A DNA stretch of 48,331 nt from Opitutia bacterium UBA4506 (GCA_002388665.1 DGMY01000078.1:1-48331), one strand, 5' to 3'. Counted from the stretch's first letter, positions 18,124 to 27,850 are shown. Numbers and translations are program-made. The notes: generated from the sequence alone by a model not told the origin.

Positions 18124-19929
18124 TCAGGGTATAAACTCTTCGCCCACCGCATCCTTCATCACAGAGCGGTAGAACTCCCGCAACCGTCGGAAGATCATCC
18201 TTGGTCGCTTGAGGGCGAGAATCTCGTCTGCAAGATCTCTCGCACTCTCCATCGAGATATGCCGGATCATGAACTTCACCTCCGGAATGAGGCTGGGCGA
18301 CATACTCAATTCATCAGCGCCCATGCCTACCAAGAGTGGTACATAGACGGGATCACTCGCCATCTCGCCGCAGATTCCGACAGGTGTATCCTTCTCGTGG
18401 GCCATATCGATTACGGCCTTAATGGTTCGAAGCACACCTGGGTGACTCGGATCGTATAGGTGTGCAATACTGTCGTTCACCCGATCCACAGCTAGCATAT
18501 ACTGAATCAGATCATTGGTTCCGATACTCAGGAAAGAGCAATTCTCGGCAATGACATCGGCGGTATAGGCGGCGCTTGGAATCTCGATCATGCTACCGAC
18601 CTCGATCTCCTCCGCATAAGCCTCGCCCCGCTCTTTCAGCTCCATCTTTGCTTCTTCGAGAAGCTGATTGGCCTCGAGCAATTCCCGGACCCCACTGATC
18701 ATGGGATACATGAGGCGGGCCTTTCCGTAGGTCGCGGCCCGAAGGACGCCCCTCAACTGCTCCTTAAAAATCTCGGGATTTTTCAAGCAGTAGCGGATGG
18801 CCCGGAAGCCCATGAATGGATTCTGCTCACGACCAAATAGATTACCAGGTAGCTCCTTGTCTCCTCCGATATCCAAAGTACGAATCACAACCGGCATCGG
18901 GGCCAACTGCTCCACGACACGCCGATATTGATCGAACTGTAAATCCTCTGACGCGAGAGCGGCACGTTCCCGCAAGACAATCCCCTCGGTTCGAAACAAG
19001 CCAACGCCCTCGGCACGGCTCTCAATGACGCTGGGGATCTCATCAGCCTCCTCGATGTTGGCCATGATCTTGACCTTATTGCCGTCCGTCGTCTCAGACG
19101 GCAGGGCCAACTTGGACTCGTAAAGCTTGCGAATCGATTTCCTCTTCTCAGAAATCTGCCCGTATCGATAGAGCGAATCCAAAGTGGGATTAACGATCAC
19201 GAGACCATCGTAGCCATCAACGATCACGGTGTCACCGATCTCAATGATATCACTGGCATTCTCGAGTCCTACCACAGCCGGCACCTTCATGGAGCGGGCC
19301 ATGATCACTGCATGGCTGGTGCGACCACCGCTCTCGGAAACAAAACCTAGGATCCGGTCCCGTTTCAGCTGGGCGACATCACTCACGTTCACTGAATTCG
19401 ACACGAGAACATGGGGCTCCGAGAGCACATCGGTACCCATGGCACCGAGAGTATTTTGCCCGAGCAAATTCGCCAGAACTCGCCGAGAGACATCACGAAT
19501 ATCCGATACCCTCTCGCGAAGATACTCGTCCTCCATCGAATCGAAAAAATCGATGTAGCGCTGGGCCACGGTCGCAAAACAATGTTCGATATTGTTCCCG
19601 CTCTCCTCTGTCAGAGACATCGTCTCGTCGATCAGAGCCTTATCCTCCAGTACCAGAAGATGGGCGTCAAAGATCTGCGCCTCGGACTCCCCCATGTTGC
19701 GGGCGATCTCCTGGCGGACCTTTTGGATCTGGGAGCGCGTCTCCAGCAAGGCTCGCTCGAAACGGTCTTTCTCCGAGTCCACCCGCGCCTCTGGCACACG
19801 GTAGACAGGCACGTCGACGTCTTGGTGCTGAAACACGAAGGCAGGGCCATGCACCACACCGGGAGCGGCCGGAATGCCATTTAAAATAATCTCTTTGTTT
19901 TCTTCAGACACCAGAAAGTTACTGCTCAT
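18124..19929 (-). CDS. ptsI: Phosphoenolpyruvate-protein phosphotransferase (PTS enzyme I)
   Basis: Enzyme I takes phosphate from PEP and passes it to HPr. This 601-residue protein has the N-terminal HPr-binding helical region, the phospho-His site GGRTSHAVIMAR at about residue 205, and the PEP-binding barrel. FRTEGI, SIGTNDLIQYMLAVDR and the active-site Cys in GICGEMASDP mark the barrel. Start ATG overlaps the ispE stop by one base (TAATG), so translation is probably coupled. No HPr or EII gene is nearby. It may serve regulation or a PTS encoded elsewhere. PEP synthase was considered, but length and HPr-type N-terminus fit enzyme I. Confidence 0.95.
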   Translation of the reverse strand: MSSNFLVSEENKEIILNGIPAAPGVVHGPAFVFQHQDVDVPVYRVPEARVDSEKDRFERALLETRSQIQKVRQEIARNMGESEAQIFDAHLLVLEDKALIDETMSLTEESGNNIEHCFATVAQRYIDFFDSMEDEYLRERVSDIRDVSRRVLANLLGQNTLGAMGTDVLSEPHVLVSNSVNVSDVAQLKRDRILGFVSESGGRTSHAVIMARSMKVPAVVGLENASDIIEIGDTVIVDGYDGLVIVNPTLDSLYRYGQISEKRKSIRKLYESKLALPSETTDGNKVKIMANIEEADEIPSVIESRAEGVGLFRTEGIVLRERAALASEDLQFDQYRRVVEQLAPMPVVIRTLDIGGDKELPGNLFGREQNPFMGFRAIRYCLKNPEIFKEQLRGVLRAATYGKARLMYPMISGVRELLEANQLLEEAKMELKERGEAYAEEIEVGSMIEIPSAAYTADVIAENCSFLSIGTNDLIQYMLAVDRVNDSIAHLYDPSHPGVLRTIKAVIDMAHEKDTPVGICGEMASDPVYVPLLVGMGADELSMSPSLIPEVKFMIRHISMESARDLADEILALKRPRMIFRRLREFYRSVMKDAVGEEFIP

Positions 19930-20831
19930 TAGAAACTCGCAGTCGGAACAACATTATTTCCCAGAAAACGGGTTTCAATCATAAATCCACATCCCTCAAG
20001 GAATCGATCGCCAATCTTTCGAATTTTCTGCCAATCCGATTCTCGCCGCGCTAACACAAAGGCCCCGCTGCCGCTCCCCGTGACAGCAAACTCGCGGATA
20101 CCATCCTTCCTGAGCAGGCCTCCCAGGGTGTCATAGTATAAATACTTCTCCGCGAGAAGCGTCCCCAGATCATTCTGGAGGTGCCAGCCATACTGATTCT
20201 GCTGGATTGATTTCATCAAGTCCCCCAGCAGTGATTCGGCGTTCTCGTTCGAGGTATAGACTCCTCTATCAGCCATCGACCGAAAAAGAGACGCTGTGGA
20301 ACTAAAAATCCTCGGGCTGAAGAGGAAGACTCTTCGGCTCGCGAGAAAATGGCTCAACTCCGGAACCGGTTGAACCTCCTCTCCTCTCCCCCTCATCACG
20401 ACGGGACCTCCGTCCAGAAAGAGCGGGCAGTCAGAACCCAATTCCGTGGCGGCGTTCAACATCTCTGCCGAATCCAGCACCTCGCCGCAAATCGCATTCA
20501 TTCCCCTCAACGCAGTCACCGCATTTCCACTGCCCCCACCGAACCCGCCTCCTGCCGGAATGCGCTTCTCGAGATCGAACTCAAAGAACTGGCGCACCCC
20601 GGATCGACGCCGAAAGACCTCCGCTGCGCGGAGAACCAAATTGCTCCCATCCATCGGCACACCGGGATACTCACAGCGCAGTACATCGCCCGAAGCATCG
20701 GTTGGGGAAATTTCCAGATGATCACCGAATTCAAGGGGAGCAACTAAAGATACCAGCGAATGAAACCCGTCAGGTCTACGGCCCGTAACGGCCAGGAAAA
20801 GGTTAATTTTGGCTGGAGAAAAAAGTTTCAT
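19929..20831 (-). CDS. ispE: 4-diphosphocytidyl-2-C-methyl-D-erythritol kinase
   Basis: This GHMP kinase of the non-mevalonate isoprenoid pathway phosphorylates CDP-ME. SPAKINLFL has the conserved Lys, RRPDGFHSL the substrate His, IPAGGGFGGGSGNAV the ATP loop, and LGSDCPLFLDGG the catalytic Asp. The loop has Gly where most homologues have a second Ser, but all catalytic residues are present. A TTG one codon upstream is possible; ATG 20831 gives 300 residues. It is followed by ptsI with a one-base overlap. Its promoter must lie between the phoU terminator and 20831. Confidence 0.94.
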   Translation of the reverse strand: MKLFSPAKINLFLAVTGRRPDGFHSLVSLVAPLEFGDHLEISPTDASGDVLRCEYPGVPMDGSNLVLRAAEVFRRRSGVRQFFEFDLEKRIPAGGGFGGGSGNAVTALRGMNAICGEVLDSAEMLNAATELGSDCPLFLDGGPVVMRGRGEEVQPVPELSHFLASRRVFLFSPRIFSSTASLFRSMADRGVYTSNENAESLLGDLMKSIQQNQYGWHLQNDLGTLLAEKYLYYDTLGGLLRKDGIREFAVTGSGSGAFVLARRESDWQKIRKIGDRFLEGCGFMIETRFLGNNVVPTASF

Positions 20832-20985
20832 CAAAACGCCGCCAGGACGAAAGAATGGATCCAGATTGTTCTGCTCTCGTAGCGATCGGCAACTTCAAAA
20901 GCACAGGAAAGGACGGCCCCCAGCCGGGAACCCCCCACAATCCAAAGTGGCAATCCATCTACATCCACGGTCCATCCCACACATT

Positions 20986-21023
20986 AAAAAAAGGAAAGCC
21001 CCATCACAGTGATGAGGCTTTCC
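20986..21023 (-). terminator. Intrinsic terminator after the pst-phoU operon
   Basis: On the minus strand GGAAAGCCTCATCAC pairs with GTGATGGGGCTTTCC (one mismatch), followed by TTTTTTT (20992-20986). It starts 26 bases after the phoU stop and separates phoU from ispE. Confidence 0.9.
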
Positions 21024-21049
21024 GACTAAATGAAGTGAAGTCTTCCAAC

Positions 21050-21754
21050 CTAACCGGTTACCTCTGGAGGAATAATTCCTTTTTTGATTCCGGCGTGCCT
21101 GACTTCCTGACCGCTGTGCAGGTAAATCACCTCTTCAGCGATGTTTGTCGCGTGGTCAGCAATCCGCTCGATCGATTTGGAGATGAACACGAGTTCGAGA
21201 AGAATCTCAGTTTCGGCGCCACCTTCAGAAAGCATATTAGTAAAGCCCTGGAAGTTGCTACGATTCATCGAATCGACCTGCTTGTCCTGACGAATGATCG
21301 AAATACATTTCTCAACATCTTCATCGATCAGGGCCTCAATCGCATCCCGCAGCATGTCGGTCGCAATTCGAGCTGCCTGAGGGATGACGACGAGATTATC
21401 GGGTAGAACGTGCCCGTTACCCGCGGCAGTCAAAATGCGGCCGATCCGTTTGGCGATACTGGAAGCCTCATCACCAATCCGCTCGATATCGTGCGAAGTC
21501 TTAATCGCGACAGCGATCAGGCGCATATCCCCGGATACTGGTTGATAGAGCGTCATGTAACGAATTGCAGTTTGATCAATAAGCAGCTCGAGCTCGTCGA
21601 TCTCCCGATCCGCTTCAATCACCTCATTGGCAATCGAAATATCCCGAAGCTTCAAAGCTTCCATCGCACGGGTCGTATTGAGCATCGCCTTCTCGGCCAT
21701 GAGCACAATGCTCTCTTTCAACTGCTTAAGTTCAGAGTGAAAATTCCGGTCCAT
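21050..21754 (-). CDS. phoU: Phosphate transport system regulator PhoU
   Basis: The 234 residues form two PhoU helical repeats. The first begins HSELKQLKESIVLMAEKAMLNT and contains the metal-binding-type EADREIDELE. The second contains HDIERIGDEASSIAKRI and the C-terminal ISKSIERIADHATNIAEEVIYL. PhoU bridges the PstB transporter and the PhoR kinase and represses the Pho response when phosphate is ample. It is the last gene of the pst operon, 50 bases after pstB, before a strong terminator. Length and motifs are normal. Confidence 0.96.
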   Translation of the reverse strand: MDRNFHSELKQLKESIVLMAEKAMLNTTRAMEALKLRDISIANEVIEADREIDELELLIDQTAIRYMTLYQPVSGDMRLIAVAIKTSHDIERIGDEASSIAKRIGRILTAAGNGHVLPDNLVVIPQAARIATDMLRDAIEALIDEDVEKCISIIRQDKQVDSMNRSNFQGFTNMLSEGGAETEILLELVFISKSIERIADHATNIAEEVIYLHSGQEVRHAGIKKGIIPPEVTG

Positions 21755-21804
21755 AATAGTTTAATTATTTAGTAGGTCGATTATTTGGGGGTTCTAGAAA
21801 TGGA

Positions 21805-22617
21805 TCAACCAAAACGTCCAGAAACGTAAGCTTCGGTTTGTTCCTCCTTTGGATTCATGAAGACAGTCTCGGTATCATTGTACTCGATCAGCTTGCCGAG
21901 ATAGAAGAAGGCGGTGTAATCCGAGACGCGAGTAGCCTGTTGCATATTGTGGGTCACAATCACGATTGTGTACTCATCCTTCAAGGTATGAATCAGCTCT
22001 TCGATCTTGCCGGTCGCAATCGGATCCAAGGCGGAACAAGGCTCATCCATCAGAAGCACTTCCGGCTCGTTTGCGATCGCGCGGGCGATACAGAGACGCT
22101 GCATCTGTCCGCCTGATAGGCCCAAAGCACTATCGTGGACGCGGTCTTTCACCTCATCCCACAAGGCGGCACCCCGCAGGCTCCGCTCCACGACATCATC
22201 CAAATGGGACTTCTTGCTCCGTCCGGCAATTCTCAGACTGTACACGATATTTTCGTAGATCGTCTTTGGAAACGGATTGTATTTCTGAAAGACCATCCCG
22301 ATCCGCTTGCGAAGAGAAATCACCTCCAGCTTAGGATCATAAATGCTTCGTCCTCCGATGACGATATCGCCGGAGTGGTGAGTGCCTTCAACCAAGTCAT
22401 TCATGCGGTTGAAATTCCGCAACAGAGTGGATTTTCCGCAACCCGATGGTCCGATGAAAGCAGTCACTTTCTTTTTCGGAATATCCATATTCAGGTCATG
22501 GAGAACCTTAGTATCCCCATACCAAAATCCATAATTATCCTTCACCTGGATGTATTGCGGATCGGTTGAATCCGAAGAGATCGCAGGAGAGGTCGCAGCT
22601 TTGTTTGTTTCTACCAT
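21805..22617 (-). CDS. pstB: Phosphate ABC transporter ATP-binding protein
   Basis: This 270-residue ATPase has Walker A GPSGCGKSTLLR, the PstB-specific NRMNDLV, a Q-loop in GMVFQKYNPFPKTIYENI, signature LSGGQMQR and Walker B VLLMDEPCSALDP. The switch His is in VTHNMQQA. These are all PstB-type. It energises import of phosphate through PstA-PstC. A roughly 25-residue polar N-terminal extension is present. It sits between pstA (40 bases) and phoU (50 bases). Confidence 0.97.
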   Translation of the reverse strand: MVETNKAATSPAISSDSTDPQYIQVKDNYGFWYGDTKVLHDLNMDIPKKKVTAFIGPSGCGKSTLLRNFNRMNDLVEGTHHSGDIVIGGRSIYDPKLEVISLRKRIGMVFQKYNPFPKTIYENIVYSLRIAGRSKKSHLDDVVERSLRGAALWDEVKDRVHDSALGLSGGQMQRLCIARAIANEPEVLLMDEPCSALDPIATGKIEELIHTLKDEYTIVIVTHNMQQATRVSDYTAFFYLGKLIEYNDTETVFMNPKEEQTEAYVSGRFG

Positions 22618-22657
22618 GGGACTATAAAAAATTGATCTAAATAATTAAGTTTCTCTA

Positions 22658-24322
22658 TTAAAAAGCACCTACCTTGTAGCGCTTCTTCAGTTTATTTCGA
22701 ATAATGATCGCACTGAGGTTCAAAAGAACCACCAATACAATCAGCAACAGCGTCGTCGCAAACACCATTGGTTTTGCAGCTTCCGAATCGGGAGACTGGA
22801 AACCCAGGTCATAGATATGGAACCCGAGGTGCATGAACTTCCGTTCCAAGTGCACATAAGGGAAGATCCCATCGATCGGCAATGCCGGCGCGAGTTTCAC
22901 CACCCCGACAAGCATCAGAGGGGCAACCTCCCCGGCCCCCCGGGCCATTGCGAGCACAAGACCCGTAAGCATCCCCGGAGCCGCGGCCGGAATCACAATA
23001 CGCTGAATCGTTTGCCACTTGGAAGCACCACAAGCCAGAGAGGCTTCTCGCATCCCCCGCGGAACAGCCGAGAGCGCTTCCTCAGTTGCGACAACCACAA
23101 CCGGCACCGTCATCAAAGCCAAGGTCAACGCCGCCCAAAGGATGCCTCCGGTACCGAAGGTCGGAGTCGGCAACCGGCTTGAGAAAAAGAGATCATCGAT
23201 GGTACCCCCGAGAACGTACACGAAAAACCCGAGACCGAAGACACCGTACACAATCGACGGTACCCCCGCCAAGTTGTTGATCGCGATTCGAATTGCGCGA
23301 ACAAACGCTCCCTGTTTCGCGTACTCACGTAGATAGATCGCTGCGAGGACACCAAACGGCATGACCGCAATACTCATGAGGAGAGTCATCACGAAAGTTC
23401 CGAAGATAGCGGGGAAGATCCCGCCCTCGGTATTCGCCTCCCGAGGATTCTCGGAAACAAAATCCCATAGATGACTCACAAAGAACGTAATCTTGCCGAA
23501 GAAGCCCAAGCGATCCGGGTAGTAGTAGCCGGTAAGCTCACCCATGGGTAGACTCTGCTCCTGGCCGGTAGCCAAGCGGTAAGTGAACTGAATATCGTGC
23601 TGCTCTTGTCGAAGGGCCTTCGCCTCAGCAGCCAACTTATCGTAATCCACCTGCAGCTCGGCAATCTCATCATCGTACTTGATGTAGGAACTCATGGCCT
23701 GAGCGGCCTCATCCCCGTGTTTCCGCTCTAAAGTGCGTTTTTTCACCTGGAGCTGAGTCATCTTGTGATTGATCCGGCCGATCACCTTCTTCTCGAGGTG
23801 ACGAATTTCCTTTCTCCGATCCTGTGCCGCCTTGAAAAACTCTTCGAATTCCTTCTCAAAGTTCTCATCTCCGACGGAAATTTTGGTGCCATCCTTCAAC
23901 GTCAATGAGACCGGATAGCCGATCGCATCGCCGTACTCCAGACGCTCAAGTTCAATAATTCCGGGGGTGGGTCCCATCGACTCGATTTGATCGTAGTCGA
24001 CGAATTTGTACATAAACCCGTACACATCCTTATTCCCCACGAAGAACTGAAGTTCACGCTTTTGCTCGACCTTTCCAGGACGAATATCATTCACGTGCCG
24101 ATCGATGGAGATGTATCCAGCAAACGCTTCAGCGCCTTGAATCTCAGCATCCGACCCCTCTTTCAAACGTACTTCTACGATCTCTTTGGGCCAGAAAACT
24201 GTAATTCCATTCACGAAAATCACAGCGAGTAGCGCAAATACCATCAACAGCCCGAGGGCCAGTCCCATACCGGTAAACCAGACGAAATTTTCGCCCTTCG
24301 GTCTAATTTCTTTTGTAGACAT
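22658..24322 (-). CDS. pstA: Phosphate ABC transporter permease PstA, long form
   Basis: The C-terminal half (from about residue 295) has six membrane helices and the permease loop EALSAVPRGMREASLACGASKWQT, typical of PstA. The N-terminal half is unusual. One membrane helix (about 15-37) is followed by a roughly 250-residue extracytoplasmic region with a long charged segment of coiled-coil character (about 160-245). At 554 residues it is nearly twice the E. coli length (296); long PstA forms are known in other Gram-negatives such as Pseudomonas. AGGAGA lies 8 bases before ATG 24322, one of the few clear ribosome sites here. It is 30 bases after pstC. Confidence 0.94.
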   Translation of the reverse strand: MSTKEIRPKGENFVWFTGMGLALGLLMVFALLAVIFVNGITVFWPKEIVEVRLKEGSDAEIQGAEAFAGYISIDRHVNDIRPGKVEQKRELQFFVGNKDVYGFMYKFVDYDQIESMGPTPGIIELERLEYGDAIGYPVSLTLKDGTKISVGDENFEKEFEEFFKAAQDRRKEIRHLEKKVIGRINHKMTQLQVKKRTLERKHGDEAAQAMSSYIKYDDEIAELQVDYDKLAAEAKALRQEQHDIQFTYRLATGQEQSLPMGELTGYYYPDRLGFFGKITFFVSHLWDFVSENPREANTEGGIFPAIFGTFVMTLLMSIAVMPFGVLAAIYLREYAKQGAFVRAIRIAINNLAGVPSIVYGVFGLGFFVYVLGGTIDDLFFSSRLPTPTFGTGGILWAALTLALMTVPVVVVATEEALSAVPRGMREASLACGASKWQTIQRIVIPAAAPGMLTGLVLAMARGAGEVAPLMLVGVVKLAPALPIDGIFPYVHLERKFMHLGFHIYDLGFQSPDSEAAKPMVFATTLLLIVLVVLLNLSAIIIRNKLKKRYKVGAF

Positions 24323-24352
24323 GATAAATTCTCCTATTTGGAACTATAAATT

Positions 24353-26683
24353 TTAAACGGTCTTATAACGCTCGCGCAGACGCTGACGGATTACCTCCGC
24401 AGCCGTATTGACAACAAATGTCATGAGGAACAGAAGCATCGCTCCGAGGAACAGCGTTCGATACAAGGTCCCGTCCTTCGGCGCTTCCGGCAATTCAACC
24501 GCAATATTCGCAGCCAAGGTCCGCATACCGTTGAATATGTTCCAATCCATCACCGGAGTATTCCCGGTGGCCATGACCACAATCATGGTTTCACCCACAG
24601 CTCGACCCAAGCCGATCATTGTGGCTGAGAAGATACCGGGAGAGGCAGTCGGCAGAACGATTCTTGCAGCGGTTTGCCAGCGACTCGCCCCCAATGCCAG
24701 TGAGGCAGAAGAGAGGTACGGTGGTACATTCGACATGGAGTCCTCCGAGATCGTAAAGATGAGCGGAATGACGGTGAATCCCATCACAAATCCGACTACC
24801 AGCGAATTACGCTGCTCGAAATCTGCCCCCGTAAACTCGGGCCACCAAAGCCTAAAGTCAGCCACAGGCAATCCAGTCGTAGGATCAGTCACGGTGAAGA
24901 ACATTCTCTCCACGATCGGTCCGATCTGCCAAGCGAGCCATCCAAAGAAGAGGATCGCAGGGATCATGACGAGGAACTCCCAGCCCGGACGAACCAGCAT
25001 ACGAATCGATTGAGGAAGTTTCCCCCACAACAATCCGAAGATCAGCGTTCCCAGCGGAATAAAGACAACCACACACAGCAGCGAGGGGACTCGGTTGTCC
25101 CACATCGGCGCCAACCATAGTGCGGCGAGAAATCCGAGAACCACACTTGGCAGGGACGCCATGATTTCCATCGCAGGCTTAACCACCTTCTTAAACTCGG
25201 GTGGAAGAAACTGGGAACAATAAACCGCCGCCAGAACGGAGATCGGCAACGCGAACAACATCGCGTAGAGCGTCCCCTTGATCGACCCGAATACCAGAGG
25301 CACAACCGACAGCTTGGGCTCGAATCCACTGGACCCACCAGTCGACTGCCAGGAATAGGATGGCTCGGGCTGACCTTCATACCAAATCTTTGAGAAGAAC
25401 GCCCGGAACCCAGCCTGTGGGTGGGGGTCTTTCACATCATAAGCGTGAATCTTTCCCGTGGTATCAAAGAAGTAGATCAAGTCGTATTTCGGACCGATCA
25501 CTGAGCTGGTCACATCGAAGTCGAGAATCCCGTGCCAGCGGACATTCTTGGTCGTCATGTAGCGCAAGGACGCTTCGTTCTCCCCGGCAATGAGATAAGC
25601 ACGATTCCGCAAGCTGTGGCTTTGGTCCACAACCTCGCCGGAGAAATGAGGCATGTCCTTAATTTTGGCATACACAATATGGCCAACTTCTTCATCCAAG
25701 TAGCTGGACCAGATTTCGTTGCTTCCCCGTGAAGAAACAAAACTCACAGAAACGTTTCCGAGTATCCACTCGCTGGAAACGATTGGGTCCTCCCCGCCGA
25801 ACGGCTGGAAATTCTGTTGAAAAGTTAAAGTGGTACCTCTCAAGACAAAATAGGAAATATTCCCGTCGTCTTGAACCACCATGATACGGTCTCCGCGACC
25901 GCCGACTAGAATTTGGATTGGCGTTCCAGAAAGGTGTTCGTCGATTGAAAAGCTTTCGACGAACTTCAATTCAGAACCACCGAAGAGGGAACGCTTTGCG
26001 GTAAACAGCATTACTTCGGCAAAAGCCTTCCCGCTCTCGTCTTCCCGGACCACGCCAATCAAACGGCGGGTCTCGTTTTCAAATAAATCAATGTGGGTAA
26101 TTTTCCCGACATTTGATGAAGCATCCCACAGGCCTTCGGTGGTGACTTCCACCTCGATCTTCCGTGAGTCTTCTGTAAACTCGGGGCTGTAATCAATCTT
26201 GATCACACCCACTTTTCCGTCTTCGGATCCCAGTACGATACTCCGGGCATCCTCGAAATAGCTGTATGCACTCCATTTCGGTGTATCTCCCTCAAACTCG
26301 GGAGAAATGATACGGCTACCCTCGTTTGAGAGTTGAATCTTTCCGTCTACAATCTTCTTTGTTCCAGTTTCAGGATCGATCTCGAGAGGAAAGAACTCGA
26401 GATCTCCCTTCTGGGAGAAGACAAAGGGCATCTCGCCCCATTCATCGACACCAATCAAAACTCCATCTTGGAGCTTTGCGTCCAAAGATCCCACCTCGCG
26501 CACCTTCGCTCCCTGGAAGAGCGGCACAATTTGGAAAAGAATAAAGAGGAAGATCAAAAAGACCGCCACGATGATTCCCAGACCACCCACCTTAATAAAG
26601 TGAGTCATGAAACGGTCCAGCAACACGGTCTTTTTCCCGACGGTAAACCGCTCGGGATCGGCTTTTCGTATTTCTTCAGACAT
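24353..26683 (-). CDS. pstC: Phosphate ABC transporter permease PstC, long form
   Basis: TM helix 1 (about residues 30-55) is followed by about 400 extracytoplasmic residues in which repeated beta-type segments recur (for example SIVLGSEDGKVGVIKIDY and DRIMVVQDDGNISYFVL), suggesting a beta-propeller-like domain. The C-terminal third carries six helices and the permease motif SNVPPYLSSASLALGASRWQTA. I start at ATG 26683 (776 residues) rather than the TTG three codons earlier. The family norm without the ectodomain is about 320; long forms exist elsewhere. It is separated from pstS by about 113 bases holding two hairpins. Confidence 0.93.
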   Translation of the reverse strand: MSEEIRKADPERFTVGKKTVLLDRFMTHFIKVGGLGIIVAVFLIFLFILFQIVPLFQGAKVREVGSLDAKLQDGVLIGVDEWGEMPFVFSQKGDLEFFPLEIDPETGTKKIVDGKIQLSNEGSRIISPEFEGDTPKWSAYSYFEDARSIVLGSEDGKVGVIKIDYSPEFTEDSRKIEVEVTTEGLWDASSNVGKITHIDLFENETRRLIGVVREDESGKAFAEVMLFTAKRSLFGGSELKFVESFSIDEHLSGTPIQILVGGRGDRIMVVQDDGNISYFVLRGTTLTFQQNFQPFGGEDPIVSSEWILGNVSVSFVSSRGSNEIWSSYLDEEVGHIVYAKIKDMPHFSGEVVDQSHSLRNRAYLIAGENEASLRYMTTKNVRWHGILDFDVTSSVIGPKYDLIYFFDTTGKIHAYDVKDPHPQAGFRAFFSKIWYEGQPEPSYSWQSTGGSSGFEPKLSVVPLVFGSIKGTLYAMLFALPISVLAAVYCSQFLPPEFKKVVKPAMEIMASLPSVVLGFLAALWLAPMWDNRVPSLLCVVVFIPLGTLIFGLLWGKLPQSIRMLVRPGWEFLVMIPAILFFGWLAWQIGPIVERMFFTVTDPTTGLPVADFRLWWPEFTGADFEQRNSLVVGFVMGFTVIPLIFTISEDSMSNVPPYLSSASLALGASRWQTAARIVLPTASPGIFSATMIGLGRAVGETMIVVMATGNTPVMDWNIFNGMRTLAANIAVELPEAPKDGTLYRTLFLGAMLLFLMTFVVNTAAEVIRQRLRERYKTV

Positions 26684-26728
26684 GGACAGCAAAAGGAGGA
26701 GTTTGAATAGTGGTTACCTGAAAATGGA

Positions 26729-26788
26729 GGGAGCGCGATAAGATCGCGGCTCCCCCCAACATTAAACAGGCGTATAGTATTTTATACG
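26729..26788 (-). terminator. Tandem hairpins between pstS and pstC (attenuator candidate)
   Basis: Two stem-loops lie in the gap on the minus strand. CGTATA/TATACG (26788-26771) comes first. A GC-rich 11-bp stem with one bulged base (26754-26729) follows, with a weak TCCATTTTC tail. The weak U-tract suggests partial termination or protection of the pstS message from 3' decay. Confidence 0.55.
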
Positions 26789-26796
26789 AAAAGACC

Positions 26797-27741
26797 TTAC
26801 TGAATGGACTTCAGGATCTGTGCAGAAACAGGAGCTGGAAGTGGGTAGTAACCGTCTTTGGCTACAACTTCCTGACCTTGCTTCGAAAGAACGTAACGCA
26901 AGAACTCGTAAGTCAGCTTGTCGAGGTCTTGGTTAGGCTCTTTGTTCACGTAAACATAGAGAGTACGAGCGAGAGGGTAGTCACCGTTGATGCAGTTTTC
27001 GGCAGTTGGCTCAACTTCGTTCAACTGAACAGCCTTCACACCGGAAGTCTTGTAACCGATACCGGAATAACCAGCACCGCTGATGTCACTGGCAACACCT
27101 TGAACAACTGCAGAGGAACCTGGCTGTTCTTTAACGCGAGGAGAGAAATCTCCACCTTCGAGGGCAACCTTCTTGAAGAAACCGTAAGTACCGGAAGCAC
27201 TGTTACGACCGTAAAGGCTGATTGGACGATCGGCGAGAGAGCCGGTTACACCGAGCTGGCCCCAGCGAGCGATAGGAGTACCACCACGCTTGAAAGTGCT
27301 GGAGAACATCGAGTCAACTTGCTCGAGAGTGAGAGACTCAGTTGGGTTGTCCTTGTTCAGGAAAACAGCAAGAGCGTCGATCGCTACACCAACTTGAGTT
27401 GGCTTGTATCCGAATTCTTTCTCGAAAGCGTCAACTTCCTTGGACTTCATCGCGCGGCTCATTGGTCCGAGCTGTGAAGTACCCTCGATCAGGGCAGGAG
27501 GAGCAGTGGAGGAACCTTTTCCTTCAATCTGAATGTTCACATTTGGGTAGATCGCTTGGAAGCCTTCTGCCCAAAGGGTCATCATGTTGTTAAGAGTATC
27601 AGATCCGATAGAGTTCAGGTTACCCGAAACGCCCGATACTGGTTCGTAGTTAGGAAGATCAGGATCGACCTTCGCGGATGCCGAAAAGGCGAGCCCAGCG
27701 GCGAGGCCAATCGAGGTGATGAGTTTGAATTTCTGGTTCAT
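26797..27741 (-). CDS. pstS: Phosphate ABC transporter substrate-binding protein
   Basis: The frame extends to 27843, but ATG 27741 begins a standard signal peptide (MNQKFKLITSIGLAAGLAFSASA), giving 314 residues. The mature protein has SIGSDTLNNMM near the start, IEGKGSSTAPPALIEG, and the phosphate-contacting GRNSASGTYGFFK. C-terminal PLARTLYVYVNK and the helix LRYVLSKQGQEVVAKDGYYPL match PstS. It captures phosphate in the periplasm for PstCAB. It is the first gene of the operon, with a Pho-box-like site about 110-130 bases upstream. Confidence 0.95.
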   Translation of the reverse strand: MNQKFKLITSIGLAAGLAFSASAKVDPDLPNYEPVSGVSGNLNSIGSDTLNNMMTLWAEGFQAIYPNVNIQIEGKGSSTAPPALIEGTSQLGPMSRAMKSKEVDAFEKEFGYKPTQVGVAIDALAVFLNKDNPTESLTLEQVDSMFSSTFKRGGTPIARWGQLGVTGSLADRPISLYGRNSASGTYGFFKKVALEGGDFSPRVKEQPGSSAVVQGVASDISGAGYSGIGYKTSGVKAVQLNEVEPTAENCINGDYPLARTLYVYVNKEPNQDLDKLTYEFLRYVLSKQGQEVVAKDGYYPLPAPVSAQILKSIQ

Positions 27742-27850
27742 TCGTTCAGTTTTCTGAGTTTGATTTTGAGTATCAGTTTGGCCGGTATTCCCAGCCGCTC
27801 CAATTGATTGAGCACGCGGAAAATTCTCACAAGGCCAAACCACACTGGAT

